This document shows positions 10,758-21,649 of a stretch of DNA of 64,000 nt, one piece after another. The stretch is from Ahaetulla prasina (lineage: Eukaryota; Chordata; Lepidosauria; Squamata; Colubridae): positions 282,986,524 to 283,050,523 of the forward strand of contig NC_080540.1 in the NCBI RefSeq assembly GCF_028640845.1, written 5' to 3'. A model generated the notes under the pieces. The model saw only the letters and a list, made by a program, of their open reading frames with translations, searched no databases and had not been told where the DNA came from. Position 1 is the first letter of the stretch, and each line of letters opens with the position of its first letter. The position numbers were made by a program, and so were the translations under genes.

Positions 10758-10896
10758 CAAGGTTAACAATGTCCACTCTAACTACTATTTCTGGGTTTGA
10801 AGAGATGGATAATACCAGGCAGCTTAGCTTTTGAAAACAGAATTACAGTTTATAAAGTATATATTTACTACCAGAAAACGAGTTTGGTGTAATGGC

Positions 10897-11273
10897 CAAT
10901 GGTGAAATCCAAATTTTCTTACTACCGGTTCTGTGGGTGTGGCTTGGTGGATGTGGTGTGGCTTGCTGGATGTGGCAGGGGAAGGATACTGCAAAATCCC
11001 CATTCCCTCCCCACTCCAGGGGAAGAATACTGCAAAATCCCCATTCCCTCCCCACTCCAGGGGAAGGATACTGCAAAATCTTCATTCCCTCCCCACTCGT
11101 GGGAAAAGGATACTGCAAAATTTCCATTCCCACTCCAGTCTGGGGCCAGCAAGAGGTGGTATTTACCGATTCTCTAAACTCCTCAAAATTCCCACTACCA
11201 GTTCTCCTAACTGTTCAAAATTTCCGCTACCGGTTCTCCAGAACCTGTCAGAACCTACTGGATTTTACCCCTG
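10897..11273. mobile_element. hAT MITE, CAGKGGTGAAATCC family, with expanded interior
   Basis: Ends CAATGGTGAAATCC / GGATTTTACCCCTG form an inverted repeat and are flanked by a perfect 8-bp duplication GTAATGGC (10889-10896 and 11274-11281). It is nested inside a SINE. The interior carries a four-unit 41-bp tandem repeat that accounts for the overlapping open frames on both strands. A 220-bp sister copy with a single unit is at 24027-24246. Confidence 0.93.
10978..11137. repeat. 41-bp minisatellite, four units
   Basis: Units start at 10978, 11019, 11060 and 11101, each beginning ggggaaggatactgcaaaat or a one- or two-base variant. The last unit is shorter and diverged. It lies wholly within the hAT MITE. 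Confidence 0.92.
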
Positions 11274-11400
11274 GTAATGGCTGTGGCATTGGACTAGAAA
11301 CTGGGAGAGTGTGAGTTCTAGTCCCACTTTGGGTAGGACGTCAGGTGTGGGATCTTGGACCATGTTCTCTCACACCCCTAGGAAGCAAGAAATGGAAAGC

Positions 11401-13180
11401 CGCTTGTGAAAACACTGAACTCAAATACACACACACACACAAAACCTAATTAATTATCATTACCTTCTTTCTCTCTTTCTTTATTGGTTTGGAGTTTTCT
11501 TTAGTCTCCGACCTTAATATCAACACAGTATATGCATATATAATCAATAAAAGCGAAGATGCATTTAAGGAAACTTCCAGGATTTTTGCTTTGAATGGGT
11601 AATCCTCAATCCTCTTGACCCACACGCTCTGCAAACAGAAAAAGAAAAAAGGGTTTTAAAAACTGAAGATAAAATCTTCAGTATCCTTTTTACTTTTACT
11701 TTCTTTTTAAAAAAAATCCCACTTGAAAGACCGAGCAGTTTCCTTTTTGCCTTTTCCATCTGCGGCACTTATTTTGCTTTTCATTCGAATTTCAATAGTC
11801 CTTCGGAACAAATAAAAATAATAAAAAACAGTCTTTAACCACGTTGATTAAAGTGCTATTGTGAGGAGAGGCCGTTTCGAAAATAATTAGGAATAACTAG
11901 GAATCGGCATTTCCTTTTTAGCAAAGGTCCACTTTTTATCCTTTTCTTCAGGAAGAAAACCAAGTGAAAGGGGATGTTTTGTCAACCTTTTGAGAAATAA
12001 AATAGAGAATTTATCAAGGAACTGAAAGGTAATGTTATCTCGCTATTGTTGAAAGCTTGGCTTTCAATAAAGTGGAAAGCCTTTCTTCTCTCTGCCTGCC
12101 ACATTTGATTGAATGCTTCTGAAAGAAAAATCAAGATAATTGAAGATAGTTTGAGGATGAGAATCAAAGACTGAAATAATAAAGACATTCAACTGACTCA
12201 GAAAAGAATGCCCTGATAATGTTTCATTCAAAACAGTCACTGGTTTGCATGCATGCATACAAGCCCTTTCTTTGTTTGCAAACTTAGCAATGGCTTGTAA
12301 TGAAATTATTCACAAAACTCAATAAAAGGAAGGGCATTTACTCTGAATGCCGAAGGTACCAGATTCAATTCCCAGGATATCCAGGTAAAAAGAAATGGTT
12401 TGCAAACAACAGAAAGATCCTTCTCTATTTGCTAACTAACATTAACTAACTTTAACTAACATGTGAAAGTCAGTGAAAAATTGGATGTAAAGTTCAGCCA
12501 GATTTTTTTTGTGTAATCTGGATTCCTCATACATTGATAGTTCTGGTGAAGAACTAGTCCATGTTCCTGGATTTTTTTTAAACCCCTGTTTTTTTTAAAC
12601 CCCTGGTTGAACCCTGGCATTCAAAACCTGGGGTCAAAAATGGCAAAGAGAACGTATCAATCCATCCTTCTCTATCTCCCCTACTTAATACCTTCAATTG
12701 AGTTCTGTCAATCTCCATAATTCCAGATCAACAAGACCCTTGGTTCTTGGAATTTATACCCAAAGCATTTGGAGAATATAGCATCGAAGAAGGCTGTACT
12801 ACCGTAATTAAATAACAGGGGGAAAAAAATCTGTTTTCTGTCAGAAACAGCTTCCAGATATGAAGGTTATTCTCCAGCCGTATTCAAGGTTTTCTTTTTT
12901 TTTTAATCAGAGGATCAAACTTTGAAGTTCTCCATCTGTTGTCTTTCAAATTTTTCTCCCATTTTTTTTTCTCAGCATTTTTTTTTCTAGTAAGAATCTT
13001 TTAAGGAGGATCTGATGGAAAACTGTACCTGTGCCTGTGGAGCCTCTCTCTTACTTATTCTCAATAAACAAAATGTATTTACATAAGTAAGAAATTAGAC
13101 TCTTTTCTCACTTGCAATTTACAGCATTACTAGAGCCCCCCCCCAATCACATGACACTGGCCTTATCCAATTTTGTTATT
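11401..13180 (-). promoter_or_regulatory. Repeat-poor region upstream of miR-122 (possible primary-transcript promoter zone)
   Basis: This stretch is almost free of transposons and lies 2.6-4.4 kb upstream of the hairpin on its strand. The human primary miR-122 transcript starts several kb upstream of its hairpin. At about 12270-12292 the sequence ctttctttgtttgcaaactt contains a FOXA-type TGTTTGC core overlapping a C/EBP-like TTGCAAA. These short motifs occur by chance and no start site can be assigned from sequence alone. A short (AC)n lies at about 11430-11442. No coding exon is visible. Confidence 0.25.
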
Positions 13181-13183
13181 AAA

Positions 13184-13620
13184 GAATAGAATAACAGAGT
13201 TGGAAGGGACCTTGGAGGTCTTCTAGTCCAACCCCCTGCTTAGGCAGGAAACCCTACAACACTTCAGACAAATGGTTATCCAACATCTTAAAAACTTCCA
13301 GTGTTGGAGCATCCACAACTTCTGAAGGCAAGTTGTTCCACTGATTAATTGTTCTAACTGTCAGGAAATTTCTCCTTAGTTCTAAGTTGCTTCTCTCCTT
13401 GATTAGTTTCCACCATTGCTTCTTGTCCTGCCCTCGGGTGCTTTGGAGCAGGGGTCTCCAACTTTGGCAACTTTAAGACTTGTGGACTTCAACTCCCAGA
13501 ATTTCTCAGCCAGCAAAGCTGGCTGAGGAATTCTGGGAGTTGAAGTCCACAAGTCTTAAAGTTGCCAAGGTTGGAGACCCCTGCTTTGGAGAATAGCTTG
13601 TGCTCTAAATAGGCTTATGT
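13184..13620 (-). mobile_element. CR1 LINE 3' end, interrupted
   Basis: The classic CR1 3' end in reverse: gagttggaagggaccttgga, ctagtccaaccccctgctta, then caagttgttccactgattaa and ctaagttgcttctctccttg. It is split by the palindromic MITE at 13449-13583, which duplicated 8 bp of CR1 sequence. Confidence 0.92.
13449..13583. mobile_element. Palindromic hAT-type MITE inside CR1
   Basis: Near-perfect palindrome from CAGGGGTCTCCAAC to GTTGGAGACCCCTG. The arms meet at cagccagcaaagctggctg. Perfect target duplication CTTTGGAG at 13441-13448 and 13584-13591. Confidence 0.95.
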
Positions 13621-14129
13621 TGTGCTTGATTCAACACTGAACCATGTGTTACAAAAAATTCATTACTCTTTCCCCTCTTTGGGGAAATGGTGTTCGTGTT
13701 ACCTCTCAAGTTTTGATCATTCATTATTACTTTGAATGGAGATGTGTCGGGTAGGAGATCAAGCAATCAACATTCTTGTAATATCCTAAAACCCACCCAC
13801 TCAATTCCTGTACAAGAGAGATAATCTATCTTACCAGCCAGTCTAGGCAGCAAGGAGGATAAGCAGTAATCACTATCCTTGTAAGATATGAGTAGTGCCG
13901 AGCTAGGCGACAGATCTTTTATACTCTACCTGTGGAAAAGTAGGGCACACTGTGCACACAAGCAGGAGTGTCCATGGAACCTCAGGGTCAAAAAAGCCAA
14001 GATGGAAGCTACAACCATGTGATCAAAATCTGGCTGGTTTTTAGACATGTTGCCCACTGCACATTCTAATTTCTTCACATAAAAAAGAGCTAGATAAGTA
14101 AGTTTGAGAAAGGAAGTTCTCTTTGGAAC
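13621..14129. other. Unannotated interval
   Basis: No recognisable repeat, RNA gene or coding frame. The 88-codon minus-strand frame at 14192-13926 has no domain. Confidence 0.4.
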
Positions 14130-14645
14130 AGACAAGCTAGAATTCCCAAATTCTTCCCAAATTCTTCCCAAAATCCCCAAAGCTTTAACCAAAGACTATC
14201 TACTATTGACCTCACCCCATTCCTAAGAGCCTCTTGTGGCTCAAGGGCTCAAGGGCCTCTTGTGGCTCAACAGACTAATGCAGTCTGTTATTAACACAGC
14301 TGCCTGCAATTACTGCAGATTCTAGTCCCACCAGGCCCAAGGTTGACTCAGCCTTCCATCCTTTATAAGGTAGGTAAAATGAGGACCCAGGTTGTTGGGG
14401 GCAATAAGTTGACTTTGTATATAAATATACAAATAGGATGAAGACTATTGCTAACATAGTGTAAGCCGCCCTGAGTCTTCGGAGAAGGGCGGGGTATAAA
14501 TGCGAATAAAAAAAAAAGAGGTCTGTAAGGGGCGTGCATAAGAGCACTAGCATGCCTACCGTTCCTGTCCTAATGTTCCCTTTGATTGTATCCAATTCGT
14601 ATGGTTATTTCATGCTTATACTTATATATCCTGTTGTGTTTGACA
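14130..14645 (+). mobile_element. L3/CR1-type LINE 3' UTR split by a SINE
   Basis: LINE pieces are about 14130-14228 and 14518-14645. The left piece reads tattgacctcaccccattcc; after the SINE it resumes gaggtctgtaaggggcgtgc, then tatatatcctgttgtgtttg and acaaaataaataaa. This is the same 3' UTR as the reverse-strand copy at 1-120. Confidence 0.82.
14229..14517 (+). mobile_element. tRNA-derived SINE with L2-like tail
   Basis: Pol III-type head: A box tggctcaacagact and a B-box region (aga)ttctagtccca. Body: gttgactcagccttccatcc, then gtaaaatgaggacccaggtt. Tail ccgccctgagtcttcggaga, then agggcggggtataaa and A-rich end. The head is partly duplicated (14229-14252 and 14253 onward). Short flanking duplication near aagag. 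Confidence 0.9.
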
Positions 14646-15350
14646 AAATAAATAAAAAAAATTAGGCAGTTATGCTGCAAATAGTTCAAGTTTCAATAAT
14701 TGTTTAGAAAGAAATTTAAAAAAGGAGGCGACATTAAGTCTTCTTTTCCTCCTATAGAATCCTGGGCCATAAAAAGAAGCATGTGAGCTAGTAGAAGGTC
14801 ATAGCAAGCATAGCTTTAGCTTTTGAGAGGAATGCTTCTGCCAAGCATGGATGTGAAGTTGACTTCTATGTAGGCAGTCACCAAATCCAGGTTCATCAGC
14901 ACTATATGAATCTTTTTTACCTGGGTCGTTTGTCACATCGCTCTGAACTGGCACAGCATCTGTATTCCATTTAGAATCAAGGAGAAGCCAGTCGCAAGGA
15001 TCTACGCACTGGAATCATGTATGTGTGCGCTTGTGTGTGAGCGCAATGCAGAGGTTCTAGCCTGGGTAGTCTGAATAAGACGAAGCACAGGAAATAACGG
15101 GGGGGGGGGGGTGGCATAGACATAACCTGCAGAATTTATTGCCACCAGAGGTGGCACTGGAAAAATTAGTGGGAGATTTGGCTACCGATGACTACTATCT
15201 TTGATTGCTACTTACTTTAGCAATCTTTACTACCCCAATCTTTACTACTTACTTTACTTTAAAGTACTACTTACTTTACTACCCCTGTAATCACTGGCAG
15301 TTGCTGGTCATTTCATTGGAGGATCTATCTACTATCACTGGGTTTTTAAA
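14646..15350. other. Unannotated interval
   Basis: A G12 homopolymer at about 15099-15110 and a degenerate (TACTACTTACTTTA)-like patch near 15205-15285 are the only structures seen. Confidence 0.4.
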
Positions 15351-15359
15351 CTTCTATGA

Positions 15360-15521
15360 CAGGGGTCTCCAACCTTGGCAACTTTAAGACTTGTGGACTT
15401 CAACTCCCAGAGTTCCTCAGCTAGCTTTGCATTCAAAATCTGGGGTCAAAGCTTTGCTGGCTGAGGAACTCTGGGAGTTGAAGTCCACAAGTCTTAAAGT
15501 TGCCAAGGTTGGAGACCCCTG
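15360..15521. mobile_element. Palindromic hAT-type MITE
   Basis: Ends CAGGGGTCTCCAACCTTGG and its complement. Perfect 8-bp duplication TTCTATGA (15352-15359; 15522-15529). The centre has a short extra segment (gcattcaaaatctggggtca). Confidence 0.95.
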
Positions 15522-15964
15522 TTCTATGATACATCTCTGGTTGTCTATTGTCTGGCACTGTGGACTGGCCATTTGCCTGATCTCACATTTGCCTGATCTC
15601 TCCCTTTCCTTTATGTTCTTATGAGGTGAATGCAAGAGATAAACAGAATTACTAATTTCGTGTTCATAAAGAACTATTCCCCAAATTGAGTACCTTTTAA
15701 TGAAATTTGGGAATCTAGTTTTCCAGAGGTCTTAAGACAGAAGATTAAAGATGGGCCCTCAAAAATGTTTCACTAGAAAATGTGTGCTAATAAACTATCC
15801 TGCAGATTCTCCAAGAGCGGAAGATGTTGCTATTCGTAGTGTGATGCCATCCCAGGAGCCATTGTGTTCTCAAAAATACATAAGCAGAACCTGCAAAATG
15901 TGAAATTATAGAAAGGGATGGGCAAGCAAGTTTAGATAGAGGATAGCTAAAGTGAAATGTATCG

Positions 15965-16138
15965 GCTCTATTTAATATCCGTGTGCATTCACTTTGTCGC
16001 TTGTTGAAGAAATATTTTCTGATAGCCCTTTAATTGGTTCTTTTTTGCAACGTTAAGAAAAAAAAGAACCGATTAAATGGCAATCAGAAAATATTTCTTC
16101 AATAAGCAACAAAGTGGATGCACATCGATATTAAATAG
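15965..16138. mobile_element. Long inverted repeat, possible MITE
   Basis: About 75-bp arms, 85-90% complementary, pair from ctatttaatatc to gatattaaatag. The left arm holds cttgttgaagaaatattttc; the right arm holds gaaaatatttcttcaataag. A TTAA stands at the same place in each arm, compatible with a piggyBac-type TTAA target or simply with palindromy. No other copy is visible in the window. Confidence 0.6.
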
Positions 16139-16805
16139 AAGTCTAAAGAAATGTACAAATTAAGATCAAGAATTATAGAATCCACTTCAGGGATCAGCAG
16201 GGATTAGATCCATTTGCTGGAGCCTGCTGTCCTCAGATAGCTTGGATTATGGAAAATAGGAAGAATGTACATTAATCAGCCGTAGTGCAGTGAGAAATTA
16301 CATTGTTCGTTGCCCTGTTTAATTGATGAAATGAACTAAACTGAACTACACCTTGTTGCTGCTATATCATAGTAAATTATCTCAACGAAAAGTGGGGGGC
16401 GGGGGGCAGAAGACCAAACCAGTTATGAAACTAAGCTTAAAAAATTGAGCATTTCTCAATTCTTTCTCGCTGGTGTGGAAATCATGGCCCCGTTGTTGTG
16501 CATTGGTTATTCAAAGGAAAGCAAGCAATAAATGAAGGATAAAAACATGTTCTGATGATTTATTGTTATTTTAGAACTGTGGGGTTGCAAGAAGTGGCTG
16601 GAGAAAGGGTTATGTGTAAGTATAAAGTAGAAGTCTGAAAATTATTGCCGGTTATTTCTGGACATCACAAGAATCTTTTCATCAGGTTCTTGATTTCCCT
16701 CTGGTGGAATTTTGGTTGAAAGAATGATGTGAACCCAGAATAAAATTTTCTGCTCAACCCATTGGAGACCAAATTGATTGGACTGCACAGAAGGAAATAT
16801 TTCAA
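16139..16805. other. Unannotated interval
   Basis: Apparently unique, AT-rich. No domain-bearing frame or repeat boundary seen. Confidence 0.4.
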
Positions 16806-16808
16806 AAA

Positions 16809-17095
16809 GCCTCTGGTGGCTCAACAGACTAATGCAGTCTGTTATTAATACAGCTGCTTGCAATTACTGCAGGTTCTAGTCCCACCAGGCCCAAGGTTGA
16901 CTCAGCCTTCCATCCTTTATAAGGTAGGTAAAATGAGGACCCAGATTGTTGGGGGCAATAAGTTGACTTTGTATATAAATATACAAATAGGATGAAGACT
17001 ATTGCTAACATAGTGTAAACCGCCCTGAGTCTTCGGAGAAGGGCGGGATATAAATGCAAATAAAATAAAATAAAAATAAAAAATAAAATAAAAAT
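16809..17095 (+). mobile_element. tRNA-derived SINE with L2-like tail
   Basis: Full-length: gcctctggtggctcaacaga head, B-box region aggttctagtcccacc, tail ccgccctgagtcttcggaga, and an A-rich (AAAAT)n end. Confidence 0.93.
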
Positions 17096-17486
17096 TTATA
17101 CTGTAGACTGCAATGAAAATATCAAAATATGCCTATTATAATCATCCCTTTAATTCTGACAATGACCAATCAGTTGAATTGCTTGTTAATAGCACAGTTT
17201 TTTTTTTTTCCTTATAGCAAAAAATGAGGCATTGAAGGTTTAGTTCTACCATAACACTGGCAGCCAGCAGGAAGAGAGGGAACAATTGCTGCAACTTCAT
17301 ACAAAATCCTCTTTTTTCTTTCATACATGGGAAATTCCAACTTGAGGTTTTTCGCCTATAGAGGAAAATCTGGGATCTCGCAAGGGTTCACATCCCTGAT
17401 ATCTGGTCTAAGGAATTAATTTTGTTTCTCTCTTTAATCACCCTTTCATTGACAAAAGGTCCACTAAAAAATTGGGCTGAGCATAT

Positions 17487-17562
17487 TTCCTTCCTTCCTT
17501 CCTTCCTTCCTTCCTTCCTTCCTTCCTTCCTTCCTTCCTTCCTTCCTTCCTTCCTTCCTTCC
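17487..17562. repeat. (TTCC)n microsatellite
   Basis: About 19 uninterrupted TTCC units. Confidence 0.98.
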
Positions 17563-18069
17563 TCTACTGCTTGTTTGTGTAACCCCTAAAACAATTGGTA
17601 TCAGGACAATAAACAACCTTATAAAACCATATAGGACATTCGATAAATATTTCAATATTCTTTTGCTACTCTTCCACTAACAGAGGTTTTCGTGAAGAGC
17701 AAGTTGTTTAGCCTACAAGTCCTTTTTAAGGAAACATACCCATAGAAATCACTCACCATTCCCCACAACGCTGTACGATCCTATGATTTTCATCCATTGT
17801 TAAAGGTTCTCTCCAAAACCAAGTGAGCGTCTGTATCTCATGTACGTGGCTGTACATTTACAGTATTAGGGCAGGAGTTCAGAGTGTCTGTTTCTAAAAA
17901 CTCACTCTGCCTGGCCTTTATGGGATCCAGGGCTTTTTAAATAAACAAACCACTCTGATAAGTCACATTAAAATATTGATCCTTGTGGGATGGCTCTCGG
18001 TTCTCTACATAAATGAGGACTGCTAGTTAGACACAAGCAAGAAGAACAACAGTAACAATAATATTCTCT
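17563..18069. other. Unannotated interval
   Basis: No recognised repeat or coding signal. Confidence 0.35.
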
Positions 18070-18197
18070 CTCTGTTGTACCTCATGATTCTTGATGAACA
18101 TATCTTTTCTTTTATGGACACTGAGAGCGTATGCACCAAGACAAATTCCTTGTGTGTCCAATCACGCTTGGCTGATAAAAAAATCTATTCTATTACT
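18070..18197 (+). mobile_element. Snake-type L3/CR1 LINE 3' end
   Basis: Sense orientation: gtacctcatgattcttgatg, ggacactgagagcgtatgca, aaattccttgtgtgtccaat, cacgcttggctgataaaa, then two TTCTA-type units. Confidence 0.87.
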
Positions 18198-18388
18198 TAG
18201 GACAGATTTAGAATAATTTGAGGGAAGAAATAAAAAATAAAAGATAAAGCGAGGCAATACATAAGTACTTCCAAGCTGACTCATCAAATACCTGTACATA
18301 AAATCCTATAAAAGGTAATGATTGCAGGTGTTTTATGTTCTGATATGGAAGATGAGAAGATTAGTCGTATCCTTCAGGTGTATTAGAG

Positions 18389-18485
18389 CAGGGATCTCCA
18401 ACTTTGGCAACTTTAAGACTTGTGATCTTCAAGTCTGGGAGTTGAAGTCCACAAGTCTTAAAGTTGCCAAGGTTGGAGACCCCTG
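18389..18485. mobile_element. Palindromic hAT-type MITE (short)
   Basis: Ends CAGGGATCTCCAAC / GTTGGAGACCCCTG, perfect duplication TATTAGAG (18381-18388; 18486-18493). Only 97 bp long, with a deleted centre. Confidence 0.94.
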
Positions 18486-18712
18486 TATTAGAGCAAAAAT
18501 CTTAGATCCAGCCATCCTGGCAACCTTTTCCCTGACAGTAGAAAAGGTCATTATTATTCTTATTCCTTTGCTGAAAAAAATATAGAATATACATAAAGCA
18601 TTTTTTAAAAAAAACATCACCAGAGGATTTTCAGAGTCATTGCCAGGTCTAGTCTTCTTCTTAGAATGATTTCCCATAGTTTAAATTCTAGTTTTATTTT
18701 ATGGCATTTTTG

Positions 18713-19010
18713 TGACGGTGGTTAAGTGAATCACTGCGGTTATTAAGTGAATCATGAAGTTGTTAAGCAAGTGTGGCTTCCCCCTTTGACTTTGCTTATT
18801 GGAAACCAGATGGGATAGTTAGAAATGGTGATCACATGACTCCAGGGCAGTGCAACTGTCATAAATTCACTCCAGTTTCCATGTCCCAAATTTTGATCAC
18901 ATGACCAGGGGGATGCTGCAAGGGGAAAAATGGTCATAAGTCCCATTTTCTAATCCTCTTGTAGCTTCCAACAGTCATTAAATGAATGGTTGTAAGTCAA
19001 GGACTGCCTG
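18713..19010. mobile_element. TA-flanked mariner-like MITE, left end missing
   Basis: Interior phrases gtggttaagtgaatcactgc, ttgttaagcaagtgtggctt and right end gtaagtcaaggactgcctg, followed by TA. Confidence 0.75.
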
Positions 19011-19203
19011 TACATAGACCCACAGATCACCATATAGGTCAACAAGATTGTTAACGTATCCCATACAATTTTTACAGAACACAACACAAACAACAAGGAA
19101 CAGCCATCTTAATAGTTGACTTGTTAAAATGCATAGCAGTCTTGCTGCTATTCTGCGCTGTTCCTGTATTTTTTAAAAGAGAAGTCTAGTTCTCTCACTA
19201 AAT

Positions 19204-19679
19204 CAGTCGTCTCCAACTTTTGTGGCTTGGTGGCTTGGCAGGGGAGGGAGGGGAACTGGTCTGTGTGAGTGGCGGGCCGGTGCACATACAGTCCTTGTGC
19301 AAGTGGCAGGCCAGTACCCATGCCACTGGTGGGTTTCTACTGGTTTGCCCCGCAAAACGATAGTGGTGGTGGCGAGAGGCTCCGCCCATCCTGCCGGACA
19401 TCATCACGGATGCTCTGCACATGCGCAGAAAGTTCTGCACATATGTGTGCTCACAGTTCCGAACCAGTAGCCAAGGTAAGTGGAACCCACCACTGACCCA
19501 TGTGTAGCATGATTTGCACAAGTGGCCAGCCAGTGTGCACACACGACAGTGCCCGCCAGCCCGCCACTTGTGCAAGTTGAGCTGCGTGCATGTGCACTCT
19601 GGCCAGCCACTTGTGTGGCTCAATTCCAAATAGGCCACAGCCCAATAGTGGACCATGGCCCAGGGGTTGGGGACTCCTG
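19204..19679. mobile_element. hAT-like element with a nested second hAT
   Basis: Ends CAGTCGTCTCCAACTTTTG / TTGGGGACTCCTG. Flanking octamers cactaaat (19196-19203) and cgctaaat (19680-19687), 7 of 8 identical. GC-rich interior. The long overlapping open frames across it have no domain and reflect base composition. Confidence 0.85.
19324..19495. mobile_element. hAT MITE nested in the 19.2-kb hAT
   Basis: Ends CACTGGTGGGTTTCTACTGG / GTGGAACCCACCACTG; octamers acccatgc (19316-19323) and acccatgt (19496-19503), 7 of 8 identical. It splits the host element. Confidence 0.87.
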
Positions 19680-20036
19680 CGCTAAATGGTCTCTCACAAG
19701 ACCACTGAACACCAGTTTTAAGAAAGATTTAGCACTGTTCCACTAGAAAGAGGGAAAAAATATTAATAAAGAGCTCGCCCAACTTGGTTATCAGAAAGTA
19801 GGCCCCAACAAACAGATCGGAGGAGGTGTTTCAGCAGCCAATAGGAGCTGAGCAGTTGCTATGTCACAACCATCATTGCTGCCAAAATGCCAGAAATTGT
19901 GCATTCAGCAAGGTTGGGATTGGAAGATGGAAAATATCAGATCAATATGACATAAACTAAAAATGAAGTTACACCGCCCCAGGTATGCTGAAGGGGGATC
20001 AGCTGAAGGTAGCAACCTGAGGACATGTCCTTAAAG

Positions 20037-20104
20037 CACTGTTTCTCAACCTTGCAACTTAAAATCCACCCACCTTCAAGTTGCCAAATTTGAGAAACAT
20101 TGCC
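20037..20104. mobile_element. Palindromic MITE remnant
   Basis: Short inverted pair ctgtttctcaaccttgcaac / gttgccaaatttgagaaaca. Diverged, with no clear flanking duplication. Confidence 0.55.
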
Positions 20105-20339
20105 ATAACGAATGGTGAGCAAAGCATCTTTGACAACCCAGACAAAGAATGCATAAATGAGCCCTAAGAGAGGAGGTCTACCGGTTTTAAGGATCTTGGA
20201 CAATACCTCAGTCACACCATTGGGAAGCATCTGGGGGTCCTGGATGCCAACAACACAAGAATTAAATATAGACAAGAGGGAACACTTTCTGCATTGACAA
20301 AGGATATAATGGGGATTTTTAACTGTTTTTCTATATGAT

Positions 20340-20729
20340 TATCGTGACCAGACATCCCGCTTTTGGCGGAACAGTCCCGCTTTTTAATAATTTGTCCTGC
20401 GTCCCACGGCAATTCCAAAAAGTCCCGATTTTTTTTTGTTTCACTCCCATTCTGAAAATGGGAGGCGGCAACGCAAGAGGAGGAGGCGGAGAAGGGGGAG
20501 TGGCAGAGAAGGGGGCGCGAGAGGGAGGAGAGACGCCGCTTGACTTCACCCGAGAGGAAGAGAAGAGCGGAGAGGAGAGCCGAGGAGAGCCGAGCCTGCC
20601 TGGAAGAGCAGAGAAGCAGCAGCCGCTCCTCCTCCTTCAGGCAGGTGGCAAGACTCAGCGCGCATGCGCAGCGCCCCCCCCCCCGTCAATAGTGTCCCGC
20701 TTTGCCATTGCTGAAATCTGGTCATTTTA
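20340..20729. mobile_element. hAT-like element with GC-rich interior
   Basis: Ends TATCGTGACCAGAC and ATCTGGTCATTTTA; perfect octamer TATATGAT on both sides (20332-20339; 20730-20737). The interior (about 20455-20690) is a purine-rich, CpG-bearing block unlike the AT-rich flanks. It resembles promoter or 5' UTR sequence, but no gene is recognised in it. Confidence 0.85.
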
Positions 20730-20872
20730 TATATGATCTCTTTGGCCTTGTGAAGTATGGCCACTCTATATTAAAGGAATCACTGTATTGGCATCTCAGG
20801 ATGGAATCAACCCAGGCTTGTTATTAGAAAACTGTATTTTAGTTCTAGAATTTTGAAATGTAGGCAATATTG

Positions 20873-21293
20873 GATGAGGGGATATTTATTGCAGATGACA
20901 CCAAAGTGGCAGGAATAGCCAACACTCTGGAAGATAGGCTTAAGATACAGAAGGATCTTGACAGACTTGAACATTGAGCTGTATCTAACAATATGAAATT
21001 CAGTGGTGAAAAAAGTAAGGTTCTACATTTAGGTAAAAAAAACAAAATGTACAGGTATAGTATATGTGATACCTTGCTCAATAGTAGTACCTGTGAGAGG
21101 GATCTTGGAGTCCTAGTGGACAACCATTTAGATATGAGCCAGCAGTGTGCAGCAGTTGCCAAAAAAGCCAACACAGTTCTAGGCTGCATAAACAGAGGGA
21201 TAGAATCAAGATCACGTGAAGCACTTTATAATGCCTTGGTAAGGCCATACTTGGAATACTGCATTCAGTTTTGGTAGCCATGATGTAAAAAAG
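20873..21293 (+). mobile_element. CR1 LINE ORF2 fragment
   Basis: The frame around 20993-21277 gives CR1 post-RT sequence: MKFSGEKSKVLHLGKKNKMY, then CERDLGVLVDNHLDMSQQCA, VAKKANTVLGCINRG and ALVRPYLEYCIQFW. The upstream part includes ADDTKVAG (the RT YADD-type motif region). There is an in-frame stop near 20975. It ends at the spot where another CR1 fragment (23337) starts, so the two overlap and are separate insertions. Confidence 0.9.
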
Positions 21294-21649
21294 ATGTTTC
21301 CTGATGTTCATTTTTTCCCTAGTAATTTAAACTCATTTCTTCTCCAGGTTCAATCTTTCCAACTTCTCATGAATGGCATGTTGCCATCTTGGTTGTTTTC
21401 TTCTAGATACAGAATATTCCAATTTGTCACTTTTTCCCCTAAAAGTCACTGTCTTATCTTTTCAATCAGTGATTTTTTTTTCAACCATAGAAATCCATAT
21501 GCAATATTTATTTATTTATTTAAAGACCTATCTAAATATATTTCACTTTAAAATACTCTGCTCCAATATGGTAACCTTTGGACAAGCTCACACTATATAT
21601 TTTGGAATCCTGAGCTGGTTATGTTGAGGATAAAGGGAACTGGAGTCTC
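21294..21649. other. Unannotated interval
   Basis: Pyrimidine-rich, apparently unique sequence between two LINE fragments. Confidence 0.35.

Larger units (their letters stand above)
10875..11400 (+). mobile_element. tRNA/CORE-like SINE split by a hAT insertion
   Basis: The SINE pieces are about 10875-10896 and 11282-11400. The head agtttggtgtaatggc (A-box region) continues after the insertion as tgtggcattggactagaaac, then gtgagttctagtcccac (B-box-like) and a gatcttgg... body. The same SINE body is seen uninterrupted at 40447-40655. Confidence 0.7.

Noticed and set aside
10843..11314. Five overlapping Gly/Pro-rich frames
   Set aside because: Produced by the 41-bp tandem units in the hAT MITE.
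19198..19656. 152-codon minus-strand frame, Cys/His-rich, zinc-finger-like at first glance
   Set aside because: Falls exactly within nested hAT elements; Cys and His spacing is irregular.
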